64,000 nt of DNA, taken from contig OZ004594.1 of the NCBI GenBank assembly GCA_963924555.1, positions 4,557,563 to 4,621,562 on the forward strand, in the 5' to 3' direction. The notes beneath the pieces are model-generated. The model saw only the letters and a list, made by a program, of their open reading frames with translations, was not told where the DNA came from and made no database searches. Below are positions 46,745 to 56,327 of the stretch, piece after piece. The position numbers and the translations under genes are program-made. Within the stretch, counting starts at the first letter, position 1; every line of letters begins with the position of its first letter. The DNA is from Crambe crambe (taxonomy: Eukaryota; Porifera; Demospongiae; Poecilosclerida; Crambeidae).

Positions 46745-47778
46745 GAAATATTGGTTTATTATTATTATTGCTTTATAGCACGAGACAAAGTGAAAAAAAG
46801 GTGACAGAATAAAGGTGACAATGAGTCCTAAGGGTCAGTCAACGCCAGCTGACTGCCTTGGCATGCATGTTAAAAAGTTTTAATGGTAGAAGGAAAAAAA
46901 CAAAACGGGAAACTAATGAAAAGTAGGTGTCAGTGGAACTGAGCTACAACTTGAACATGGACACTGATAATGAAATGTGCAAGTGTTGGAAGGATCAAAA
47001 TTCTCAACAAAATGTCTGTGGAACACTGATCTGAGTTCTTTACAAATGACTGACAATGAGGATGATTTCCAGTCTAAAGGGGCAAAGAGTTCCATAGGCG
47101 TGGTAACCGACTGAAGTAGAAATTCTTGGAGATATTTGTAGTCTGTTGGGTATGACACATTTTCCCAGAAGATCCTGATCTAGTGGAATAATCAGAAAAC
47201 TTGATATAGTTTCATAGGCGGAGGAAAAGCACTTTTTTACTCTAATATATAATGGCCCCCCACACTTTTTTGCTGGCCATGTGAGGTAAACCAAAGGTTA
47301 AACAATATATGATGCTATTATATATACACAAGGACCTAACAGACCAAAATTGATTTAAACTCTATTACTAAAGAATTTATCAAAGTTAATGATAGGAGGA
47401 AGAATTTTCTTGGTGACTTTTAGCTGTAATAGCTGTATATGCACTTTGTTTTTTCCATAATAGTTATAATGATAGTTGTGTTAAAGTACAATACATAGCT
47501 AGACTACATTGGCCCCCCCCCCCCCCCCCCCCCCCACTTTTGTTTTGCTTCCTCCGCCTATGAGTTTAGAATGTCAAAGTGTTCCATTGGAGATTTCAGG
47601 CAACTGAGACAGAACATGAGATCACTCAATTCCAGCTCATACATCAGTGGTAGTAAACCTAATGATAGTAATCTGGCTCTATAGTTGATAGGTGGATAAC
47701 CAAGAATGTACTTGGTAGCTCGACACTGTATCTTCTCCAATTTATCAATATCCTTTAGGAGGTGTGGATGCCACATAT
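46745..47778 (-). mobile_element. 5'-truncated LINE (non-LTR retrotransposon) 3' end
   Basis: Minus-strand frames give the typical post-reverse-transcriptase tail: IDKLEKIQCRATKYI, RLLSLGLLPLMYELELSDL, then YFSRLPRLWNSLP, and a Cys-rich end CPCSSCSS. One frameshift separates the last two. It ends in (AATA)n-like sequence near 46750. It sits inside an array relic and is itself split by the element at 47213. Confidence 0.8.
47213..47563. mobile_element. Nested element inside the LINE
   Basis: Ends CATAGGCGGAGGA and TCCTCCGCCTATG are inverted; AGTTT lies at both flanks as a likely target duplication. The LINE frame (HFDILN / YIKFSDYSTRS) continues across it. Contains a 23-base poly-C run (47513-47535). 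Confidence 0.75.
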
Positions 47779-48314
47779 GAATGCATCCCTGCCAAGTCCG
47801 ATCAAGAGATGAAGATGTTGGTCTAAAGAGTGTGGAACTTTAGCTATGTGCAATAATTATGTAACTTCAACAACTGTGTACTCCTTTCAATTCCCTCATC
47901 TGAGAGCACCTTTGAACCATGTTGTTTCTAATTATGCATGCATTGTAAACTTATGTGCAAGAATTGGGGGAGGCGGGTCATGCCCACCAAACTGTAAATT
48001 AATCTGATGAAAGCATCATTCAAAATACTAATTTTTTCCATGTGGACCCCCCAGAAAGTTATTTCTACACAGTATAAGGATACACCTGCAGCAGTTTACA
48101 CATGGAAGGTCAGTCCAATGGCCACAGAGGTGAGAAAATTCAAAGAATTGCTACTCATTTATAACCATAATCTTGCTTTAATTAATTTTAAGAGAGGAGA
48201 ACAGTAGCTAATACTTTTCATCCATGCATATGATAATTGGCTGTCATTTGTTTCTAGTGTGGTGAAGGCTCTGATGCTCAGAGATACAAATTATAAAAAT
48301 ATCTAATGATAGCT

Positions 48315-48430
48315 ACTCCTATAAAGCTATAAAAAGGTTTCTCAGAGTTGAAACATCAGCATTAAATTTTACCGAAATATTATTTCCACAGATGGACAAA
48401 GTGTTACCCGACCCGATGTCTTGATGAATA
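48315..48430 (+). pseudogene. Array relic, promoter and leader fragment
   Basis: CTCCTATAAAGCTATAAAAA, TTTCTCAGAGTTGAAACATC and GATGGACAAAGTGTTACC match the promoter-to-leader region of genes 1 and 4. Truncated after the leader. Confidence 0.65.
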
Positions 48431-48491
48431 AAGGATATCCTTTACGTACATGTCTATTATCATGGGAATAAAGTGTGAGGACAGGAAGCAC

Positions 48492-48587
48492 TATCATCAT
48501 GACCCTTAACCTCCTTATCTGACTGTAGTGCATGATGTCACCAACGAACACATTGTATTATTAACAGCTGAGCTATAGCTATAAAAA
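48492..48587 (+). promoter_or_regulatory. Array promoter, copy 4
   Basis: TATCATCATGACCCTTAACC block (48492-48519), TGATGTCACCAACG, then TATAAAAAG at 48580, 79 bp before the ATG. Confidence 0.65.
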
Positions 48588-48665
48588 GCCTTTTTAGATT
48601 AAGGATTCTTAGAGCATAATTTTTGGGAACTAGCTAGCTAGCTACCAAGACAACTGCTACGTAAA

Positions 48666-49682
48666 ATGAAGACTTTGATACTGTCATTTATGTTCCCTTT
48701 CATCTATATGATAGCAGATGGACAAGGTGTTACTGAAACCCCTCCATCCTGCACCCCAATTATCTCACAGTTGAATGAATCCACTCCAGAGAGTCTACAA
48801 CAGCTTGTGAACTTTGTGGAACAAAGAGTGGAGCAGGCTAAGAGAGAAATAGTTTCAAACTTGATACAGTGTCTTCTACCAAGCAATATTGGACAGTACG
48901 AATGCAACCCTGCTAACTCCTGTCGAGAAATTAAAGATCGTGTTCCCAATAGCCCCTCAGGCCATTACTATATTAAACCCACCACTGGTCCCACTGTGCA
49001 TGTGTACTGTAAAATGACCAGCTGCAATGGAGTGAGTGGACCATGGATGAGAGTGGTGAACTTCAATGCAGACAACACCTCACACTCCTGTCCAAGTGGA
49101 CTACAACTATTCACCAACACAAAGAGGAGGTGTGGCATGCCTAGTGATGGTGCAGGATGTGCTTCTACTATGTTTGACATCCATGGCATCCCTTACCGAA
49201 AGGTGTGTGGGAAGGTGATAGGATATCAGGAAGAAAGTCCTGATGCACTTCGAATTCGTAACGGACAAAACATTGAAGGCACTTACGTAGATGGTGTTAG
49301 CCTCACGCATGGACATCCTCGTCACCACATCTGGACATTTGTAGCTGCAGTCGGAGAAAATGACGGAGTTAGTGGAAGTAGCTGTTCATGTACAGGTAGT
49401 CGTGGACCATTTCCTCCAGTTCCATCTTTTATTGGAAGTGATTATTTTTGTGACTCGGGTTCTAGAAGTGGTTGGCAACACAGATTCTTCGGCAATGACC
49501 CCCTGTGGGATGGGGCTGGATGTGGGAGGTCTAGCACCTGCTGTTCCTTCAATGGTCCTCCATGGTTCCTGAAGCAGCTCTCCTCCAGCACTAGTGATGA
49601 CCTTGAGTTGAGGGTGTGCAGAGACGAGCCCAGAAGTAATGAAGATGTTGGCCTAAAGAGTGTGGAACTTTATGTGCAATAG
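48666..49682 (+). CDS. Array gene 4: secreted coiled-coil Cys-rich protein
   Basis: Single exon, 338 residues. Signal peptide MKTLILSFMFPFIYMIADGQ; one coil unit (QLNESTPESLQQLVNFVEQR, sequon NES), then CLLPSN and the domain from YECNPANSC. Frameworks as in gene 2; variable segments RIRNGQNIEGT, SGSSCSCTGSRGP and SGWQHRFFGN. The leader and coil are nearly identical to gene 7, marking a recent shared origin. 3' signal AATAAA at 49747. Confidence 0.86.
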   Translation: MKTLILSFMFPFIYMIADGQGVTETPPSCTPIISQLNESTPESLQQLVNFVEQRVEQAKREIVSNLIQCLLPSNIGQYECNPANSCREIKDRVPNSPSGHYYIKPTTGPTVHVYCKMTSCNGVSGPWMRVVNFNADNTSHSCPSGLQLFTNTKRRCGMPSDGAGCASTMFDIHGIPYRKVCGKVIGYQEESPDALRIRNGQNIEGTYVDGVSLTHGHPRHHIWTFVAAVGENDGVSGSSCSCTGSRGPFPPVPSFIGSDYFCDSGSRSGWQHRFFGNDPLWDGAGCGRSSTCCSFNGPPWFLKQLSSSTSDDLELRVCRDEPRSNEDVGLKSVELYVQ

Positions 49683-49746
49683 AATTAATGTATTGGATAG
49701 TAGTCGTACATGATTGTAGCTAGCTAGCTATAGGATTCTTGTCTCA

Positions 49747-49752
49747 AATAAA
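49747..49752 (+). terminator. Polyadenylation signal of array gene 4
   Basis: AATAAA 65 bp after the stop codon. Confidence 0.6.
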
Positions 49753-49759
49753 GAGATTC

Positions 49760-50422
49760 AGTTTAAAAATCGGTTTTGTTTGAGATTCAGAACATTTATA
49801 GCCTGAGTCACAGAATTAGATACGTAGCTATCTAGATTTGCAACACAGATGGGAGTCACATTATTCACTAGTTTTCACATAATTAATTACACAATGTTGT
49901 GGCTAAGGTATGCAGCCAGGCTCCCAAATATTTAAGGGAGAGAGATTAGAAAAACATCATAGATGATATTGTAGGTAGGCATACTTAGCTACTTCTATCA
50001 GGTGTGGATGCATGTTAATTTGAACAGGATAGATACTGCAGTTAGAGAAGTTGTGGAATCTGTAGCTACTGTTGTTTCTGGCTACCCAATGAAACTTCCT
50101 TGATCACAACTCAACATGTCACATAATTATTTCTAGATATGGGAACCATTGTACCACTTTGATCTTGCGCATTCAATTGTAAACAGCATCTCTAAGTCAT
50201 AGTGTCAGCCATTCAGTTAGACAAAAATTATTCCCTTTATTCACAATGACCTGTGGTAGCTATATAATTTACCACAATATAAGTGGAACTTGTTTTGACT
50301 GTACATCCATCTACATAACCACAGAAATGACAGAAGGGATTCTGATAAAAGCTACACTCTTTGAGTAACACTTGTCAATGATCAATACGGTTCAGAATTA
50401 AAGTTAGAGTATTATGATAATT
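49760..50422. other. Flank of array gene 5, duplicated at 55680-56037
   Basis: 50080-50420 matches 55697-56037 (TTTCTGGCTACCCAATGAAA, GTCAGCCATTCAGT, AGTGGAACTTGTTTTGACTG, ATGACAGAAGGGATTCT, AAAAGCTACACTCTTT). This is the promoter-side flank of subtype A. 49760-50080 shows nothing. Confidence 0.6.
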
Positions 50423-51659
50423 ATGCTTCATCTATATCTGTATTGGTGACCTCCCATACAACTATGGGACAAGATGAGAGAGACGACTCCATTCAAGAGA
50501 GCCTCCAGCACTTGGAACAGAAAATAAGAGCAATGGAGAAGATGCTCCTTAAAATTGATAAGAATTTTCAATCTGCTAAGAATAACGAAACATGTATTTC
50601 TGAAAAAAATAATTTAACAGAAGAATACTTCCACCTTCTGGAGCAGAAAGCAGAGGAAATAGAGAAGAAGATGCTCTCACAATTTGCTAGTGTAGTGCTA
50701 AGGATAAATGACTCTGCTCAGGAAAGTTATCAGCAGCTTGCTGACCAGAAAAAGAATATGCTCTCAAGACTTGCTAGTATGAATGAAGAGATCATATTGG
50801 ACGTCTCCACTGATATCTCCAAGTTAAATGACTCAGTTCAGGAGCTTGCAGACCAGATGGGATACAGAGTGGAACAAGTACAGACTGCAATAGTAAATTC
50901 TCAAATGTTATTACATGCTCCATCCAATTGTTGCCAAATTGATAATGAAATTATGAAGCAAGAAATTGTTTCTGAAGTCACTCAGAAGATAAAGCAACAG
51001 TTGTCCCCTTTGGTGCAGTGTCTACTACCCAGCAATATTGGACAGTATGAATGCAACCCTGCCAAGTCCTGTAGAGAGATCAAAGACTGCATCCTTAATA
51101 GCCCCTCAGGCTATTACTACATCAAACTGACCACTGGCCCCACTGTGCGTGCCATGGTATCCCTTACCAAAAGGTGTGTGGGAAGGTCATAGGGTACCAG
51201 GAAAGAAGCACAGATGCATTCTCCAATCATGTGAGCTCAAATGGTATAAATGGTTATGTTGATGGAGCTAGTCTAACACATGGAAGTAACCCACGACATC
51301 ACATCTGGACATTAATAGCTGCACTTGATGAAGCTGGTACAAATAGACGCTCAATTTATCCTTGCACACATAGAGGTGGATCTGCTGCTCAACTTCCGTC
51401 TTTTATAGGAAGTAGATATTTTTGTGACACTGGTTCTAGACGTCATTATCAGATTGGAACATTTTATGGAGATGACCCACTGTGGGATGAGACTGGATGT
51501 GGGGGGTCAAGCACATGCTGTTCCTTCAACAGTCCTCCATGGTTCATGAAGCAGCTCTCCTCCAGCACTAGTGATGACCTTGAGTTGAGGGTGTGCAGAG
51601 ATGAGCCCAGAAGTAATGAAGATGTTGGCCTAAAGAGTGTGGAACTTTATGTACGATAG
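50423..51659 (+). pseudogene. Array gene 5: long-coil member with two lesions
   Basis: Otherwise almost intact. Lesion 1: compared with gene 3, 10 bp are missing inside the signal peptide (after ATGCTTCATCTATATCT), so the ATG at 50423 runs into a TGA. Lesion 2: compared with gene 8, 178 bp are missing at 51151/51152, joining GTGCGTG to CCATGGTATCC and shifting the frame; this deletes the CKMTSC to STMFDIHG section. Coil units and the C-terminal half remain open (ending KSVELYVR). Either lesion alone would abolish the product; recent by its otherwise clean sequence. Confidence 0.85.
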
Positions 51660-52909
51660 AACATTCATTGGTTCAATTATTCTTATTCTCAGATTGATAA
51701 TTTGTGTACTGCTATGTATCAAAATTATACACTCACTCTAATACAGTTCAAGCTAGCTGCAATGAATTCTTCTCAATTAAAAAAAAATTACTGTAGCTAG
51801 CTACATTGCTACAAAATTGGTACTGTAGGATTATGGAAACTTTTGAACCTCTTCTTTCATAATGGCAATCTCCTTTCTATGTATTTGCTCTGATTTCTCC
51901 TCAGACATTCTTGTGTTGACCCGTTCTGTGTGGGGTTTAAGTGAGGAAGCTATACAGTATTTGTACCAGCCACTTCATATATCATAAAGTTCGAGCAATT
52001 CATGATGTTTCATTTCAGCTAGCTATTGCGTAGTTCATTGTCTCTTTATGCTAGGTGATCAGAGTGAGTGCTTTAGCTAGCTATAGGTTATATAATGGTT
52101 CCATGAGGGTTACCTGCCAACTAGTCCTATGTATGGATGTGGTGTACTCCATCTGTTCTGTTGAGGCTCCTCTGAGTGGTGACCTGTTTACAGACTCGTG
52201 GGTCTATTACGTAGCTGCCGCTTGTTGTGGTTTTTGGTAAACCTTCCTGGCATTATGTGTCACCTTCTACATGATGAATACTGATATCAGAGTGTGTGAT
52301 CGAAAATTGTGGCTCCTACGTGAGGGTAACCTGAATTACGGTGGTTGCTTGTCGAATGGAATGTGGTATACACACATCTGTAGGATTTAATTCTGCTCAG
52401 CTCAAATCATAATTTCAAGAGTGCATCTTTTATTAAACTCCCTTTAGTTATTTTTGTGGTTAGCTAGAAGAAATGTTACTACATTATGGTCAAAATTATG
52501 ATCATGGGAAAACTAAAGACCACTCCATTACCTTAGTGTAATTAAAGCCAAGATAAATTAAACTTGGGGTTTAAGTGAGTTGGAGGAGGGAAGCTACGTA
52601 TAGTATGTGTACTGGCCACTTTATATACGTATACAGTTTGAGCATGCAATTAAGTATCTCCAAAGTTACAACAAATCCATGCAGTCATGTAGTAAATTAA
52701 CAATTATAGCTAGTACTGGTATGTGAGTAATAAATAACCTGCCTTGGCCCACATAAAAATAGAGTGACTCTCAGAATTTTTGTGGGATGATTGACCATGA
52801 TAAAAGGAACTGCACACATCTAAGAGAAAGATCTGAATAAAAGCTGCACTCTTCTCATTGCAGTTAAAAAATAATACACTAGCTAGCTATATCAGTCTAA
52901 GAGTGAAGT
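51660..52909. repeat. Duplicated 3' flank and dispersed repeat
   Basis: 51660-52330 matches the flank of gene 8 (61525-62170): CAGACATTCTTGTGTTGA, GGGGTTTAAGTGAGGAAGCT, GCTTTAGCTAGCTATAGGT, GGTTCCATGAGGGTTAC. Part 51930-52440 recurs inverted at 63490-64000. 52440-52830 shows no gene; a TATA-like GAATAAAAGC lies at 52835, before gene 6. Confidence 0.8.
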
Positions 52910-54298
52910 ATGTTCTGTCTAAGACTACTTTTGATTGTTCTGGTAACCTGCCATACAGCTGCTATGGGACAAGGTGAGAGGGAGTTTTCTTGGAGACAAG
53001 ATATCTCCCAACTGAATGACTCCACTCAAGAGAGTCTCAATCACTTGGAACAAAAAATGAGAGCAATGGAGAAGATACTTCTTAAAATTGATAAGAGGGT
53101 TAACATTATTTCTAAACAGAACAACTCAACACAAGAATGTCTGCAACTGTTAGAGGAGAAATCAGAGCAAATAGAAAGGAAGCTTGCCATTATGAAAGAA
53201 GAGGTCATATCAGAAGTTTCCAGTGATGTCTCTCAACTAAATGTTTCTATTCGACATCTGCAGTATACACTGTTTATAATCGATGAGAAAGTTCATGCTG
53301 ATAAGGATATTTGTATTAAACTCAATGACTCTGTATATGAATGGTTACAACTGCTGGAGAAGAAGATAGAGGATGCAGAAAGGAAAATGCTCTCAAGACT
53401 TGCTGAAATGAAAGAAGAGATTAAAACAGAATTTATCACTCAGAAGGAAATTCTATCTCCTACGTTGCAGCATTTCTCAGTTAATAGCATTGGAAGCTTT
53501 CAATGCAACCCTGCCCGATCGTGTAAGGATATTAAGAACCACAACCCCAACAGCACCTCAGGCTACTACTACATCAAACTTGACCATGGACCAATCATAC
53601 GTGTGTACTGTAAAATGACCAGCTGCAAAGGAGTGGGTGGACCATGGATGAGAGTGGTGGACTTCAATGCAGACAACACCTCACACTCCTGTCCTAGTGG
53701 ACTATGGCCATTCACCAACATCAGGAGGAGGTGTGGCATGCCTAGCAATGGTCCAGGGTGTGCTTCTACTATGTTTGACATCCACGGTATCCCTTACCAA
53801 AAGGTGTGTGGGAAGGTTGCAGGATATCAGGAGTCAACACCTGATGCTTTAGGGAATTTCCAGGGATACTACAATATCGACGGTGCTTATGTTGATGGAG
53901 TTAGCCTGACATATGGAAACCATCCTCGCAAACACATCTGGACATTTACAGCTGCTGTAGATGAGACTGATACTCATGGTGGAACTCAATCTATATGTCA
54001 TTGCACAAACAGGCGGGGATCAAGTGCTCAAGTTCCATCTTTTATTGGACATGACTATTTCTGTGACACTGGTTCAAGGAGTATTTGGCAGTATGGAAGA
54101 TTGTATGGTGATGACCCCCTGTGGGATGGGGCTGGATGTGGGGGATCTAGCACCTGCTGTTCCTTCAACAGTCCTCCATGGTTCATGAAGCAGCTCTCCT
54201 CAAGCACTAGTAATGACCTTGAGTTGAGGGTGTGCAGAGATGAACCCAGAAGTAACGAAGATGTTACACTAAAAAGTGCAGAACTTTATGTACAATGA
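52910..54298 (+). CDS. Array gene 6: long-coil secreted Cys-rich protein
   Basis: Single exon, 462 residues. Signal peptide MFCLRLLLIVLVTCHTAAMG, then about 180 residues of coil with four or more sequons (NDS, NNS, NVS, NDS) and basic/acidic heptads (LEQKMRAMEKILLKIDK). The coil has lost one unit and gained a divergent one (LQYTLFIIDEKVHADKD) relative to gene 3. Domain from FQCNPARSC; all framework cysteines present. Variable segments GNFQGYYNIDGA, HGGTQSICHCTNRRGSSA and SIWQYGRLYGD. Its promoter lacks the block found before genes 1-4. Confidence 0.86.
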   Translation: MFCLRLLLIVLVTCHTAAMGQGEREFSWRQDISQLNDSTQESLNHLEQKMRAMEKILLKIDKRVNIISKQNNSTQECLQLLEEKSEQIERKLAIMKEEVISEVSSDVSQLNVSIRHLQYTLFIIDEKVHADKDICIKLNDSVYEWLQLLEKKIEDAERKMLSRLAEMKEEIKTEFITQKEILSPTLQHFSVNSIGSFQCNPARSCKDIKNHNPNSTSGYYYIKLDHGPIIRVYCKMTSCKGVGGPWMRVVDFNADNTSHSCPSGLWPFTNIRRRCGMPSNGPGCASTMFDIHGIPYQKVCGKVAGYQESTPDALGNFQGYYNIDGAYVDGVSLTYGNHPRKHIWTFTAAVDETDTHGGTQSICHCTNRRGSSAQVPSFIGHDYFCDTGSRSIWQYGRLYGDDPLWDGAGCGGSSTCCSFNSPPWFMKQLSSSTSNDLELRVCRDEPRSNEDVTLKSAELYVQ

Positions 54299-54491
54299 AA
54301 TGACTACAGGAATTGTATGTTCCCCATGTTGATTAGTTTGCTATGCAATTTGTTTATGGGTACAAGTCTTAGTAGTCACCCTTATTAAACAAGTAGCAAA
54401 AATTCTAGTCCCCGAGTTCTGTAGAACCTAGGAGATAGGAATAATATTCAGATTGAGTGGCAACAATATGCTTTCCTCACTTGGTTCTGTT

Positions 54492-54517
54492 GGGGGGGGG
54501 GGGGGGGGGGGGGGGGG
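54492..54517. repeat. Poly-G run
   Basis: Twenty-six consecutive G downstream of gene 6. Confidence 0.95.
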
Positions 54518-54671
54518 TATGGTCCTCAAGCTTCCCCTATCTAATTCTTATATGCTAGCTAATTGCCAGTCTGGTCCAATGCTCCCTGCACAACACCAAA
54601 CAAAATGAGGGGCCAGACTCCTTAATAGACATTGTCAGTTTTAGTTCCTAAATATTTCCATTTAGGATATT

Positions 54672-54770
54672 TTCCATCAGATTTTACTTTTGGTGTTATG
54701 GGTAGTCAAGGGACAGGGTAATCATAAACCCCTAGAGATGAGGCATCACTCATCTGAGCATAACCATGTC
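54672..54770 (+). pseudogene. Array relic, leader like gene 8
   Basis: CATCAGATTTTACTTTTGGT, GTAGTCAAGGGACA and GAGATGAGGCATC follow the leader of gene 8 (60446-60535) with indels. Confidence 0.65.
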
Positions 54771-54829
54771 AATTAGAATAGAGGAAAAAATAATCCCAAA
54801 ATTATGGTTTTTGTATACCCACGACTCAT

Positions 54830-55000
54830 GCAATACAGTACATACACTATACCAGATTAATGGGTTGTCAAAACCACAACAAGCAGCAGTTAATAGACCC
54901 ACAAGTCTGTAAACAGGTCACCACAAGGTTATATTCCCTCAATAGAGCAGATAAGTGTACACCACAACCTTGCAGGACCATGCAGGTCACATTCAGTAGC
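54830..55000 (-). repeat. Inverted copy of the CCAACTAGTCCTATG repeat
   Basis: GGTTGTCAAAACCACAACAAGCAG, TAATAGACCCACAAGTCTGT and CATGCAGGTCAC follow the reverse of 52095-52260 with gaps. Confidence 0.6.
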
Positions 55001-55080
55001 CTTTATTTTATCAATGGAACAGATGGTGCATAGCTACCATTGCCACAATGTGGCATGCACCATCTATTGGCATCCATGTA

Positions 55081-55239
55081 TACAACAGATTGCGGTGATT
55101 TTGCAACATGAAATCCAGAACAGCAAAACCAAAAATTTACATTAAATGGCTTTGGAGTTGGGCTACTTGAAAGGAGGCTACATAAATTTTGGTTTTGCTG
55201 TTCTGGATTTGTATTGCAAGATCACTGCAATCTGCTGTA
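55081..55239. mobile_element. Palindromic MITE
   Basis: Arms of about 55 bp are inverted: AACAGATTGCGGTGATTTTG, AAATCCAGAACAGCAAAACC against GGTTTTGCTGTTCTGGATTT, TCACTGCAATCTGCTGT. Confidence 0.8.
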
Positions 55240-55513
55240 AGATCAATTAGCAGGAAACCCTCAGGAACCATATTTCATAGCAGCTAGCCACATGCAAGTA
55301 AAATTATGATAACTCACTCTGATCACATGACTGATGAAGTAGCTAGCTACATATATACTTTAGTCAAAACAGGATTTATCCTGTTTCACAGAAAAACAAA
55401 CAAACAAATAAACAAAAAAAAAGCCCCAGCCAGAAACTTAGGAGCATAACCAAGTCACTTATAGAAGAAGTTCATATTTGTTAGTCTTGAGATCGTGGGC
55501 CTTCTTCATGGAT

Positions 55514-55696
55514 TCAGTGGACAGTTAATTCTAGTGTGAACACCTCCTTGTTATCTCCCACAAATACGATATCAGGTCCAGCCGATGTCGTCAGAATATT
55601 CTGGGGGATGGTCGATGGCGGATTGTCCGTGGCCCTGCATCCGTCTAGGTCACCATAATAAGTGACCCCAGCCAGAAAGATGTCGTTGCAGGAAAG
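55514..55696 (-). mobile_element. Retroelement-like protein fragment
   Basis: A minus-strand frame with DLDGCRATDNPPSTIP, TSAGPDIVFV and VFTLELTV. This PD...ELT arrangement resembles the C-terminal nuclease-like part of some sponge and cnidarian retroelements that I recall. It joins the duplicated flank of subtype A at about 55697. Confidence 0.45.
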
Positions 55697-56037
55697 TTGT
55701 TTCTGGCTACCCAATGAAACTTCATAACTCAACATGTCGCACAATTATTTCTAGATATGGGAACCAAAATTTGATCTTGCGCATTCAGTTTGTATCAATT
55801 GCAAACAGCATCTCTATAGTGTCAGCCATTCAGTCAGACAAAAATTATTCCCTTTGTTCACAATGACCTGTGGTATATAATTTATCACAATATAAGTGGA
55901 ACTTGTTTTGACTGTACATCTGGAGAGCCCATCTACATAACCACAGAAATGACAGAAGGGATTCTAATAAAAGCTACACTCTTTTTGAGTCAACCGTTCA
56001 GAATTAAAGTATACTTAGCTAGAGCATTATGATAATT

Positions 56038-56327
56038 ATGCTTCATCTATAGCTACTTTTGTTTGTATTGGTGACCTCCCATATAACTATGGGACAAGAT
56101 GAGGGATGACTCCATTCAAGAGAGTCTCCAGTACTTGGAATAGAAAATAAGAGCAATGGAGAAGATGCTCCTTGAAAATTGATAAGAATTTTCAATCTGT
56201 TAAGAATAATGAATATCAGAAATATGTATTTCTGAAAAAAAAAAATTTAACAGAAGAATACTTCCACCTTCTGGAGCAGAAAACAGAGGAAATAGGGAAG
56301 AAGATGCTCTCACAACTGCTACATAAA
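56038..56327 (+). pseudogene. Decayed subtype-A leader and coil fused upstream of gene 7
   Basis: ATG at 56038 is followed four codons later by TAG (56050), then TATGGGACAAGATGAG and a frameshift. The coil (TTTTCAATCTGTTAAGAATA, CTTCCACCTTCTGGAGCAGA, AAGATGCTCTCACAAC) is like gene 5. It ends at CACAACTGCTACATAAAATG, where subtype-B sequence begins. Confidence 0.85.

Larger units (their letters stand above)
46560..47850 (+). pseudogene. Array relic split by a retrotransposon
   Basis: 46560-46745 matches the 5' part of gene 2 (leader remnant TTTTCATTTTCCTTCATA, CTGGTGGAACAAGTGGAACA, GAGTGGAGCAGGCTAAAAGA). Family sequence resumes at 47779 with GAATGCATCCCTGCCAAGTC and jumps to the 3' end (GATGAAGATGTTGG, AAGAGTGTGGAACTTTA). 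The domain between is missing. Confidence 0.85.

Noticed and set aside
56172..56327. N-terminal extension of array gene 7
   Set aside because: Begins with TTG, has no signal peptide and derives from a broken subtype-A copy; the ATG at 56328 restores the usual leader.
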